A DNA stretch of 64,000 nt from Brugia malayi (Eukaryota > Nematoda > Chromadorea > Rhabditida > Onchocercidae). Shown here one piece after another: positions 11,575 through 23,800 of the stretch. How positions within the stretch are numbered: the stretch's first letter is position 1; every line of letters begins with the position of its first letter. The position numbers and the translations under genes are program-made. The notes beneath the pieces were generated by a model. That model was not told where the DNA came from. It saw only the letters and a list, made by a program, of their open reading frames with translations, and did not search any database. The DNA lies in assembly GCF_000002995.4 (NCBI RefSeq), contig NW_025062479.1:16922721-16986720 (forward strand). Direction: 5' to 3'.

Positions 11575-14500
11575 TCGGTATTGGAACATCTGATGCTTTC
11601 GTATGATCGTAAAACGGTACCAATGGCGGATGGTGTTAATGTGAAGGTTGATCTAATGGTTCAGGCTATTTCTAGTATATCCGAAATGACTGCTAGTTTT
11701 ACTGCAGATGTGTTTTTTAGCCAAATTTGGCTTGATCCTGGACTGGCATTCGAAAATGTCACCAGGTAGATTATTTTTATTAATTAATTGGAATTTCTTA
11801 AATAATCTCATACGGATAGAAATGAAGTATGATAGTATTGGTAGTTCTTTTTTCTTTTTCGTTTTGTAATAATAGATATTGTAGATGCTTGGCTAATTTA
11901 ACGCTCAGCTACCGTACCATTGATGATATTTGGTTGCCAAACGTATGTTTTCAGAATAGTAAATCTACCTCAATACATAGTAGTCCAACCCCAAATATAT
12001 TTCTTATGATTTATCCTAATGGTACAATTTGGGCCAATTATCGGGTGAAGGTATCAATTTACTAGTCCTTCATTGTTTTATGCAAAATTTTTATGCAAAT
12101 ATTATGATATATTTTCAATTACATATGTGATATTCAACTGCATCCAGTGCGAGAGCTAATTATTGAGAATACAGTCCGTTTGTGTTTATAAAAATTACTG
12201 AAAAAGGATGCGACAAAGGATAAAATTTTAAAAATAAGAAAAGTTTCCAAAAAATGTCTAACTTTTTCACTTATCACTTGATAACAAGAAATGATTTTTA
12301 AATCAGTTCATTGCAAATATTTGGCGAAAAATTAGGTAGAAGCACCATGTGAGTTGGATATGTCATCATTCCCGATGGATGTACAGCGATGTACTATGAC
12401 CTTCGAATCTTATTCCTTTAATGTTGATCGTGTACGACTGGACTGGTTCGAAACAGCTGTTATTCTAGATTTGCAGGTTTTTCGTTGATTATTTCAAGTA
12501 TTGTACATTGGGATTTGACTAAAGTTTTTCCTTTGATTTTAATTCCAGAGAAACTAATCTACCAAGCTTCAAGGGATCATACATTAATAATATTATAGTA
12601 ATATTGTTTATATTAATTGTTATCAATTCATATACATTGTCAGAATTCTCAGGTGATTTAGCACTCGGTCCTTTTCTTGGTTGTATTTATTGTAAATGTA
12701 AGCCGATAAAATCAGTTCGTCGGCTTACATTGCCTTTTTCTTCAATTCATACAGACAATTAGTGAGAGTAATATTATCACAGAACTTTAAGATATCGCTT
12801 CTCTTTCTGCCTCTTTATTATAATTAGTGAAGCTATTAAAAAAAGCTTAGTACTCTGTTTGCAGGGGAAATTACCAGATTTTGAACTAACACGCTATACA
12901 TGGCAGAAACAACAATTTTATTATCCTGCAGGACAGTGGGATCAACTGAAAGCAACTTTTTACTTTCGTAGAACTTACGGTTATTACATTTTGCAGCTAT
13001 ACATGCCTACGTATGCATCTGTTTTCATTAGGTATATTTGTCGAAATCCAGCTTGATATTTGTTTAATTCAAAAAATGCAGTAATCAAAAATTGTCAGCT
13101 CTTTTGACTTTAGGAAATTCATTGAATTTCAATTATGATTTCCTTCCTTTTTTCAACGAAAATTCGTGTGATGTTTGATGCATTAATGAACGGTTTCGAA
13201 TGAATTTTTAAAAAATTCTTCAAACTTTTACTAAAAGTCAATTTTCGGTCATTTATTTACCAAAAAAGAAGAAAATCAGGAAATAAATTCAAAATTTACG
13301 CTCTTTCCTGCATTAGTAGAGTTTTCATTGATTTCCATATCCATTAGCTGACACTTTTTAACAAAATTTTCGTTGATTGCTAAAATTTCATTTAAAAGTA
13401 AGAAGAAATCAAATTTAATTGTCTGAAGGAAAATTTTTTTCATTCAAAAGAAAAAATCTTTTCTTCGCACCATAAAATTAGATACGTTGCAGAATAATAG
13501 AGACACCGTACATCTCGATCTAAAATTGTTGCACGAAATGTCTAACTCGGTCCAAATTGATCAAAAAAGTTTGCATGATTTAAAAATTTGAATTGAACAA
13601 ACTTCAACTTCGGTTCTTAATTTTCATGAATTATGGGAATTAAATCATTTTGTTGCTCACAAAATCAAAAAATACTAGTAGAAATGAAAAAAAAAATTCA
13701 TTTCAAAAATATTTACAGAATTTTAAAGAAGTGAAAACTTTTCACTATTCAGATTTATTCATTTAAATCTCTCAAATTCCTTGAATCAACAAACTGTCAT
13801 ATTTGTTCCATTAATTTTTACTGCTTTTCGTCTGTTTCGAACCCCAAGAAAGACAGAAAATTTATTCTGTTATCTTGATTCGAAAATTAAACTGAATTTC
13901 ATAGGAAGAAACCAAATAGATGAAAAAATGTTTTATTTTTTAAGCTGGATAGCATTCTGGCTGGATCCAAAGTGTTTGCCAGGTCGAATAACCCTCGGTG
14001 TATCTTCACTGATGGCGCTTACATTTCAGGTCTTTTTATTTCAAACATAATGGTATTCGAATTTACTTTAATTAAGAGTGTGGCCGTTGGAATAAAAAAG
14101 TAAATTGGAACTAAATTCGTCCTACTTCTTTTTCGTTAATTGCAATCTCTAGATGAAAGAGAATTGTGTTTTAGTATGGCAATGTGGCTCGAAGTTTACC
14201 TAAGGTTTCCTATGTGAAGGCAGTGGATGTTTGGATATTTGCATCCATGGTAAGCACTGAAAGACTTTAATTATTTTTACCAGGAAAATTTTTATATATC
14301 AATATTTTAAATTCATTTGATTCCGAATCCTGATTAGAAATTGAATTTGGAAACAGCCATTATGGAAAATTACGGAAAAGTAGTCTAAACTGTTTTCAGG
14401 GTTTTATATTTTTTTCACTGGTTGAATTAGCCATTGCTGGACATGTAGATAAAATGGCGAACGATGGCAAAGACGAAACGTTTGACAAGGTCGAGAAAAG

Positions 14501-15743
14501 AAAAAGCTGTATCAAATGCAACTGTCAAACAAAAGCCCGAAAAAGGCAAGTTAGGAATTTAGATAATATTTACCTTTCGACCATGACATACCACATCGCT
14601 GCAAGATCGGAATGGATGCATTCCAAACAATAATCAGTTTGCCAACTTGATTTTTTTTTTTACTTTTCGGAACTGTTTTCCTGATTTAAAGCGATTCAAA
14701 ATATAACTCATACGGCCTTTATTGCATTTTATTTTCTGAATATTTCCCAATTAAGCTAAGAGAATAAGAGGAAATGTGTTTTGTAATAAAGCTAGTTGAG
14801 AGGTCAGGAATTAAGGATGAGTCAGCAACTTAACTTTAAAACTAGTATTGATCAATGATAACTAATTACAGAAACTTATCCTACCACTTTAATATTTATA
14901 AAAATGAATTGCTGAGGTGCTCGCAAACTAAATGACTGTTTCAAAAAATTAGCTATATGAAAAGATAGAATATTTGACGATAGCAAATTGAAATCAAAAT
15001 ACTGCAGACAGAATATTTGGCGATAACAAATCAAAATCAAAATGTTACAGACATAAGGTATCATCGGAAGCATACAAAGTAAGAATGAATGCAAGCGAAG
15101 TTCATAAGCTGGAGAAGCTTTGCTATCGCGATTTGTTGAGTGATAAGAATAAATCAAAGTTTAAATGGACGGCTGAAAAGGTTTTTAATCTTTCATTTCA
15201 AATGAGATTTCATTTTATTTAATTCATTTTGCTTACATTTACAATTATGGCAAACAAACTAGGACTAGATTATGCAGAAGATAGCTATCTCTTTCGAATA
15301 TCAATGTCTGTTACCTTATTGGTCTATTAGTCCTGTATTTTGCGACGTTTTGCAGAGCCATAGGTTAAGGCTGAAATTAGGCATATGTATAAAAGAACAG
15401 AGTGAGTAATGAAGAACTATCTTCTTTGTACTAATTTTACTTTTAGAACTTTTCGCGCAACACATTTATCTTCTAATGAAATCTCATCATTAACGTTAGT
15501 AGAGAAGCTAAAAAATTTTTGATTCTTATGATTCAATTCGTGGTATTGATCAGAAGAAAGTGGAATTCACATTTTCAGATAGATAAACTTTGTCAGTTCA
15601 TTTTTCCTCTATCATTCATATGTTTTAATTGCTTTTACTGGATATATTACACCACGGAATCATCGAAACAAATGGAAAGATTGTTGGATGATGCCAATTT
15701 CACTGGCGGATCTTTTCTACTAACCAAACGAAACATCGGATGA
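11575..15743 (+). CDS. Cys-loop ligand-gated chloride channel subunit, 5' exon missing
   Basis: Nine exons: 11575-11765, 11885-12050, 12336-12476, 12865-13031, 13945-14029, 14175-14249, 14400-14545, 15051-15180, 15579-15743; all joins keep frame and give 421 residues. The extracellular domain has the Cys-loop [15 protein letters not shown] (residues 124-138), the loop-A-like block IWLPNVCF and NxS/T sites. M1 follows [12 protein letters not shown]2 starts [17 protein letters not shown] (about 234-250); a proline-[A/G]-arginine motif at this position is typical of anion channels. M3 contains [13 protein letters not shown], and M4 follows [18 protein letters not shown]. This resembles the nematode acetylcholine/amine-gated chloride channels (ACC, LGC, MOD-1 group); the ligand cannot be told from sequence. 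The signal peptide and first residues lie upstream in an unidentified exon. The 11575 acceptor (TTTCAAG) is weak. The exon at 14400 ends at a GC donor. Confidence 0.9.
12695..12731. repeat. Perfect 12-bp intronic inverted repeat
   Basis: AATGTAAGCCGA (12695-12706) pairs exactly with TCGGCTTACATT (12720-12731) across a 13-base loop. It is inside the channel gene intron between the exons ending 12476 and beginning 12865. The GC-containing stem makes it more stable than the chance AT palindromes nearby. Confidence 0.75.
14965..15050 (+). repeat. 43-bp tandem duplication before an exon
   Basis: Copies at 14965-15007 and 15008-15050 share the pattern ATAGAATATTTGRCGATARC and both end in CAG. The second copy supplies the 3' splice site of the channel exon at 15051. 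The first copy offers a second CAG 43 bp upstream, but using it would put the exon in the wrong phase. Confidence 0.75.
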
Positions 15744-15760
15744 CTTTTTTCCCTTTTGAA

Positions 15761-15766
15761 AATAAA
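15761..15766 (+). terminator. Possible polyadenylation signal of channel gene
   Basis: AATAAA 18 bases after the channel stop codon. Further AATAAA hexamers lie at 15963 and 16078, so the true 3' end could be later. Confidence 0.4.
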
Positions 15767-16560
15767 AGTGAATTAGACAATAGAAAAATCATTTTATCAT
15801 CATGATTACTTTTTGTTATCTAAAAACTTCGAATAGACTTCGAATAAACTATAACCCATTTTCCTCTTGAAATTCAACAGTAAATCTTTGTCTTACACTA
15901 TCATGAAATATTTGTCCACATCATACGAAGATTATGAAGGATGCAAATATTTTATAATTGTAAATAAAGGTGTGTTTTTATTTGTCAATTACTTGTCAAT
16001 CTGTAACAAACATTACCATTCTCCTGCTGCAATAATTCTTGCATCTATATATTAGTGGAAAAGGAAGAGGGAAAGTGAATAAACTAGAATTTTTTTATTA
16101 ATTATGTACCTCATATAATCTTTTTGACATGACAAGAAAAAAATTATATGCGATAAACAGAATATAGTTTATTAATTAGCTAATACCAAAAATAAATATT
16201 TTAGAAAAAAGTTTGAAAATATTTAAGGCTGAATATGTTATAATTGAGCTTTAAACTTATACGATGTTCTAATTTTTTATCATTGGACATTTCTACAGTA
16301 TTTTCTAAGACTATTCGACGCTGCATACCAACAACACCTTGCTTTAGTTTCGTATCACTGAAACTTTAGTCATTATTCTTTAGCCATATGTCATCTTCGA
16401 GTAATCTCATATTCAATTCGAGTATTCAATTTGAGCTTATTATACATCAATACCATTGCTATCATAATTATTCTTATCGATATAAACGGTTTTTCAGCAA
16501 AAAGTGTACTTTTTGCATCGCTTTTGTTTTTATCTTTGCTTTTGCATTAATTTTTGTTGT

Positions 16561-16585
16561 CGTCGCTGTCGCCGTCGCCGTCGCC
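16561..16585. repeat. (GTCGCC)n short GC-rich repeat
   Basis: About four near-perfect units of GTCGCC/GTCGCT form a small GC-rich island in otherwise AT-rich DNA. Confidence 0.75.
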
Positions 16586-19239
16586 AATTTTTATGTGATT
16601 GGCAGCAATAGAATGCTTGTAAACGAACTGATAAGGTCAAATACTGGAAATTATTTATTGATTTTTTAATATTACCTCCATTCAGATTGTCAACATAAAG
16701 TTGAATTAGTTGGATAACTATGAAAGAAGAATGAAATCGAACTGGAAAAGACTTTGTTTCCTTTTTTCTTTCAATAAACATTCATTTTAAGGAAAATTGT
16801 TGATATGTAATAAATTATATCAGATTTCTTAAAGCACAAAATTCAGTATTCCAATTTTTAATCTTTCTTCAACTTCTCCTCATTCGCTTACCTAGCTGAA
16901 TTATCCGTTAGATTAAAATCTTATATTCAGCGAATGAAATTTTAATAAAAACAAAAATTTCTCTTCCAGTTTTTACTCTCGCTCTCTGTTATGGTGTTTA
17001 CATTTGAGTAAATAAAAAAAAAAAAAAAAAGATATGATTTAGATTTTTCTACCTATTTTATAAAAATGCATTCCGATAAACGAATATGATGAAGATAATT
17101 TGAAACATTTTTAAATGAAGATACTTCTGGAAACAAAAAGCGAGTTTTAGGCAGTTAAACGCCATGATTTTCAATAATTGAAACGGAATGAATGGAAGGA
17201 AGAGTAAAATGACTATGGCAAAGTTAAGATCTTTGGGAACTTTTCTTGAAAATGTTCCATCAAACCTCATTATCATTATCATTCATTATTATCGTTGCCA
17301 TCAACAGCAGTTTAATTGATTCCTTACAATGAATGGAGTATGTTAAGAAGGTAATTGTAAACGATATTTTTACATCCTTGTAAATATCTACTGTTTGTTT
17401 TAAAGAGTACATATTTTTAGAAATAAAAATTTCAGTAATTAAAGAAAAACACTTCTTATTTCCCTGTGCAAGCGATTAAAATAAATTATTATCGTTCATC
17501 TAAATTAATCTTTATTTTCCGAATAATAATTCAGCAGTATGATTTGTTTTAAAGGAAACGAGAAATTTTACATAGATAAATTTAAATAATATGAGATGCT
17601 TCCAAATGAAACCTGTCTCATTGTTTATTCATTAACCTATGAAAACAGCAATAACATTGGCAAACCGGCTAGGTTGTTGATGAAATTATTTTAAGAATTT
17701 TCGTCAATATGATTACCCTTGTATGTTTACTTATTTAGATTATGCTAGAGAAACTTATCACTTTTTGTTTACAATTCGGATACTTTCAGGCCTTTCTTAA
17801 TTTAATGATTCATATAGCTTATGCTTTCGTTTTTTAATTCTTTTCATTTTAAACGTATTGGATGTCTAAATAACAAAGTCTTCAACTTTTTGAAGTGAAT
17901 CGACAAACTAAAATATAAAATGATATATCATGATTAAATAATTTAATTAAATCAATTAATTCACTTTTTAATGTTATTGACTCGTTATTGTAGAATGTCA
18001 CGCAGCATACCTTCCTTTTAAACAATTTTCTTGGTTTCCATGAAAAACTTAGAGGGATCATTCCGGAATGCTTCTCGTTTAATTGTTGATTCTCACTCTT
18101 GTTGTTTTATCTTCCCAACATTTATGTTGCTCTGCGGCGAATCATATAAAATTTTTAATTAAATTATAAATTATAGTGAATGATAAAGCGACGTTTGCCA
18201 TAAAAGATACTATAGAGTAGCGTTAGATGCAGTACATTTAGTAAATTAGATCAAAGACATTAAATAATCTTTTATAAAGGAAACAATGTTCTCTTTAATT
18301 TATTTACAATTGTTACAGATCAAAATTAATATCAATAAAAATAACAAAACAGCTACATCTGTAATTTCATTCTTCCAGAAATTCTCCGAGGTTTTCTGGA
18401 AGAGTCAGAATATTATTAGGGATAAAAAGGAAGCTTAAAAATATAAGGACGCATCATGATCGAGAGAGAAAAAAGTGGTTTAACGCCTTTTTTACTAATC
18501 CTTATTTCAGTTATTAACTGATTTTCAAAATTTCCAACTGAAAAGTGAAATGGAAGAAGAAAACACTTAATTTTCAAATATTGTTTTTTATTAGTAAGTG
18601 CAATGATTGCAAAATATTACTACACCTCGTACAACAACAATGTGTTAGTGAACCAAATCAAATGACATTCGATGTTACTATCACATCCGAAATCCATTCA
18701 TTATTTTCATCGTTTTTATAAAATCTAAAAAAAGGAAAACAGTCCTACATTTTTAAATTACATCGTTTTGAATAATTAACACTTCTTCACTTCCCTTATG
18801 CTCTCCTCTCCATTCTCTCTTATACCGTTTTATGTCGATTGATTTTCCATTTTCATAAATTTTCCACTATTTTTTGCTTTGAAATTTACTACTTGAATTA
18901 TCTAATGCTAATATTTCTTTCTTGCTATTTACCTTTTTGAATCGAATATTTCAATCGGATTTGTAATAATATTTGGTTTCATAAAAAACAAAATGGGTTA
19001 AAAATTTTGTTTAAAAAATAAGCAAACCAAAAATGTTATTTACACAGTCAATTAGTTCGAATTGCTGTTGTTCAATTGATAATTCAAGGATGCAGTATCA
19101 ATTTCCTGAGAGAGCATTTTCTCTCTTCTCTCTTCCTCTCTCCTTCCCTCTCATATTGCAATCACTTTTAATTCTCTTTCCGTTGATCATATTTTTCCCT
19201 CGTACCCGTAAATCGTTTATGGCATATTTCACTCGGTTC

Positions 19240-19302
19240 ATTTCATCCATCCAACCATTCATTCATTCCATCCATCCATCCATCTATTTTTTTTTTTTTT
19301 AA
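19240..19302. repeat. (TCCA/TTCA)n microsatellite plus T tract
   Basis: Repeats of CATTCATT and CATCCATC units are followed by a T tract. The preceding 130 bases are also strongly pyrimidine-rich. Confidence 0.75.
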
Positions 19303-20856
19303 TATAAAGTGTTTTCATCATTTTTAAAGTTTAATTTAATAGCATTTTAACGAATAATATCATATAATTAATTTAATTGTAAGAAAGAGAAGGAAAGAGA
19401 GGTGTGAATGAAGGCAAAAAAGAAAAAATTAAGTTTATCAATTGTTACGGAAAGAAAGGTCAAGGAAAATGCTTTCGTCAAAAATGTAAATTAACACATG
19501 AAATTGACCTTTTGAATTCCCGTTGGCTTCTATTTGAATTTTTTTTTCTGCTTAAACACAGTTAATGATAATGTAATTTTTGAAAATAATAATTAAAAAC
19601 AGAAAAAGAGGATAAATAGAAATATCCGTTCTGGTAACGATTATCAGTGATTATTACTGCCATATTTATTGTCGCCATTGCTATCAGCATAATCATCCAA
19701 TGGCGATAACATTACACGGAGTTCTTTACTTATCACTTCATGTCTTTAACCTTTCTTTATTTCAAGAGATACTTTTAGTTCTAATGGTTAAATAATTTAA
19801 ATTATTATTTTACACAATTTCTTCTAAAATAACAAGTGATTCTATGTGATTTGTTGTTAAATTGCGATTTAATTCAAGAAACATATTTACTTGTGCTTTA
19901 TATCTCAACTATCCAGCATATTCGAGGTTTCCATGAATTTTCTCTTATGGTACTGTCATTTTCAGTTCTCATCTCACATGTATGATCTCCCAAATTGAAG
20001 GTGAAATTTCTGGAAAAGAATCCTTTCCCGCACCTTTTATACCGATTTTAATAGTTGTTGTGAAATCTATCAGTAAATACCATTTAGAATCTGTAACTGA
20101 AATAGCTAAGTGCTAAAAGTCTTTTTTCGTGAAATTTCTTTCTTTTTTCCTATCACAATAAAGGTGAAAAACTATAAAGACTATAAAAATGAAAAGTTTC
20201 AAACCGATTTTTCAATTTTTTGTTAAAATTAAGAGGAACGAGTTGTTTTTCGTTGAGACTATCACCACTTATCGTTCTATGAAACGTGCAAATTATTAAT
20301 TGAATAAAATTACCAAATCCGGTTTTTTGTTGAGTAATTTTGATTTTGAATGTTGAAAAATAAAACGAAACAAAGATTTATGGAAATGGGAAGGTATTCA
20401 TTATTAGAATTTGACATTACATGTGTTAGATAAATGAATTATCTTGAGTTATAATTAAATATAAAAAAGTTGAAAAATGCATCTATATAATAGGTTCTTT
20501 TACCATTTTTTTCCCATGTTACTTCATCATCCATTAACTAGCTGCTATTTAAACTATTTACGATAACAGGTTGTCTTTCATCTGTTATCACTAATGCAAG
20601 ATTAAAGATAATTTACTCCATGATCTGGAATACTTCCACTTAGCTCACGTAAATTAATAACGGTATTGTTCAGCACAAAAAAAAGGATGGTTCATTAATG
20701 TGGTGAAGTTAAAAATTATTTTAGAATTTAGAAATGAGAGATAAATACAAAAGACGAAGGAAAATTTATTTGAATTGTTGACTTGCCTTTTTAATTACTT
20801 CAATCGATATTTTTTACCGGTTAACAAAAACTAATATTAATTAGTCCATAATACTG

Positions 20857-20863
20857 TTTTCAG
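20857..20863 (+). other. Putative spliced-leader trans-splice acceptor
   Basis: TTTTCAG lies 11 bases before the ATG at 20875. All three frames between this acceptor and the ATG are closed or start-less, including an in-frame TGA just upstream, so a cis-spliced upstream coding exon is unlikely. This is the usual arrangement of nematode SL trans-splicing. Confidence 0.6.
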
Positions 20864-20874
20864 AAGCTTGAACA

Positions 20875-23800
20875 ATGGTAGTTATTAGTGCAGAAATTTC
20901 GACACAACAAAAGATCAGCAAGTTTGCTGGTGAAGAATTTGATGTGAGTAATGTGCGCACTGTTTTCGCTGGTGCTTCTAAAGGTAGCAAATATTTTCTT
21001 AAGTAGTTACAAAATGAGCAACTTAAATTTGTGGATGAATTCATAACATAGTAACTTGCCTCTCGAGCTAGATGAAATATTTCCATCCTTCTGTTTCTCG
21101 TTTATAACAAAAATTAGTATAAAACAAGTTTTCATAGCTAGAAAAATTCCGGGAAGGAGGATGCTAATGAAGGATAAATAAAATAACTAAATTTGCACAT
21201 GGTCACTTGAACATCCAAGAATTTTCATTAAAAAATTTTTCAGTTATCATCCAAAATTTCCAGATAACATTAAACGTGCTGATCGCGTTATCTTATTAGT
21301 TGGACCAATTGGGAGTAATAAATCAAATCTAATTGATTGTATGTGTAATTATTTTTACGGTGCTAAATTCGATGGCGCTCGATATAAAATTGCTGATGAA
21401 GTAAGATTTTTTTAAAGAAATACTTGATGTTTTTTTCTTGACACTTATATAATGATACTAATGCTATTAATGTTTGTTGTTCGCTCCAAAGATTCTGAAT
21501 AAGGCAAACAAAATTTTCCAGGACAAGCTCTCAATAATCTATACCTTCTTTTATTTAATTAGATAATGAAACTTTACTGCAATATTTTAGCAAATAATCC
21601 GAAGGAATTAATTCGTTGCTCAAATTTTATATTCAGGTAGTATAAACAGTAATTTTGGTAGCATTCCTGTTATTAGAAGTAAAAAAAAATCCAGTTGTGC
21701 TGGATTATTGCGGTAGCTTCAGATATTTGACCGGCATAGTACGCCGATGAAATCAATCACCAAATATGTTTTCAATGCAACGGCTATGTCATTTCGACCA
21801 GTAATAATCGATACGCCAGAAATTACTATCGACAGGTAAACTTCTAATGGAGCAGAAATTAACTGTAACTGGAAATACACCTTTTTCAGAAGTGACAGTT
21901 TAAATCAGCAATAATGATTACATTTTATCAAATCCTATTTACAAGTATATGTTGCATAACATTTATTGTTTTCACTTTTTCAAAAAAATCATTTAAATTT
22001 TCTTCAAAGACATTTTCTGTAAACACAGGAATTTCTAAAGAAAGATCAGTTTTTCTAGAAACCTGTCTTGCTTCTACAGCTGCAATAATATGGCATCTAG
22101 TGAATTCTACTTACTTTCATTAAAGAACACTCAATTCTCATATCGTTATTCATCTCCATCTTAACTCTTATCCTATATTCGTTATTTTCTCTATCTTAAT
22201 TCTAGAACTATTTCATTATTCTCCTCCAGTCTATTTTTAATATTGTAATTTATCATCTTGCAGCGAACTACCAATGAAAGCAACAGCCCGCACATTACAT
22301 GACTTTTTAGTTGAAAGTCCACATATACATATCAATGCATTATGTGTTGTCTTAAAATTTGACGAAGCATCTATCAGTAAGGATGAAAAAATAATATCGG
22401 AAGTGAGTTATCAAATTTTACTTGTTGAATTGCTAGCTGGCTGATTAATTATTTAATAAAGCTTTTTTACCGAAATTTTTGAGCTAATTTTGTTGCAGGC
22501 GATCAACTTGTTTCCACCTTATATGTTACCGAGTACAATAATACTCTTTTCATCAAACGATGAGAAACCTTCTTTACCATCATCGATCAAGCTAGTATTA
22601 CGTGATCTTAATTTGAATTACAACAAATTTTATTTCTTCAGTGATTATTACCTAAAACACAATAAAGGTTTGATATAAAGTTTCTTTCTTGCTTTTATCC
22701 TATTATATCTGATGTTATCAAATATAACTGGTTTTACCGATGATAAGCCACTAAAAGTTGAAGTGTTTAATTTAATTAAAGAAAAAATCTCAGTTCACAG
22801 ATTCGACTATTCTCCTTAGTATTGCTGTAACAAATTTTTTTAATTTGTAAAAAAAAGTTTTTTTTGCAAACGCTTCTGAAATTGTTAACAACCGTTTTTG
22901 ATTCTTTTCTCTTTGTCTTTTTACTAAAACAACTCCTGATTCGGTTTTTCATCTTTTGCATTTGTTATCTTTATACAAAGTAATATTAAAAACAGTTTGG
23001 TTTTTATCATTTTTTATCTTAACTAACAAAAGTATAAAACATTTTTTTAATTTTCGACTTTTTCTGGAAAAAATTCTGCACTTTCTTTAATAGCAGCAAT
23101 TTGTAGTTGTCAAATAAATATAAAATCGCAGATGTACATTGATTTTTAATTAAATGAATAATAAACTGAGAATAAGTTTTTTGTCACGTTTTTAAAAACT
23201 TTTAAGTTTTGATATAACAAAGTTTCGGTGGTGAAATCAAAAAAATTTTGCCTTACTCATTTTATATTAATAGTAAACTTCTTGCTTTATGAGTTGCGCA
23301 CTTAATTTCCATAAGCTGTTTTGCTAAAAAATCTTCCAATTCCTAGATAGTTGCCATATGTTAAAGAAAATAATGCAACATTGTTTTTAGGTGTTTAAAT
23401 AAAATTCCTTTCTTTCCAACAATCTTTTTATTTTTTTCTCAATTATGATATGCACTTACATCGTGTTGCTGTCACATTCTATGTAAACATGTTGCCTGCT
23501 TATTTTTTAATCTTTAATTTTTTATTTGTCGTCAGCTAAGTTAGTTGTAAAGCCTTCATAAGGTTGCAACAATACTATGTAAAAGCATTTTGCAATGACT
23601 GATGCAATCAGTTGCTAAGTAATCAATACATCATCAATTGCATCATCTTTTCAATTTATTCAAGTTTTTCTATTAAATTATTTTAGAAGTTCAATTAAAA
23701 AATAGAACAATAATAATAACATGCTTACCTGTATCTAATCCGGGTATGACAAACTGTTGTGATACATACCATATTAATCACTGAAGAAGGATTAAAGTCG

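Larger units (their letters stand above)
15767..20856. other. Intergenic DNA with simple repeats
   Basis: No exon set could be assembled. The sequence is AT-rich with homopolymer tracts (A tract near 17014-17030), a GTCGCC hexamer repeat at 16561-16585, and pyrimidine-rich and TCCA-repeat sequence at 19110-19302. ORFs here (for example 16388-16669 and 19033-19302) follow these low-complexity tracts and are not believed to be genes. Confidence 0.5.

Noticed and set aside
16388..16781. ORFs on both strands around the GTCGCC repeat
   Set aside because: Val/Ala-rich and Arg-rich translations come from the simple repeat and AT-rich flanks.
19033..19302. 89-codon plus-strand ORF
   Set aside because: Follows a pyrimidine-rich tract and TCCA microsatellite; Ser/Phe/Pro low complexity.
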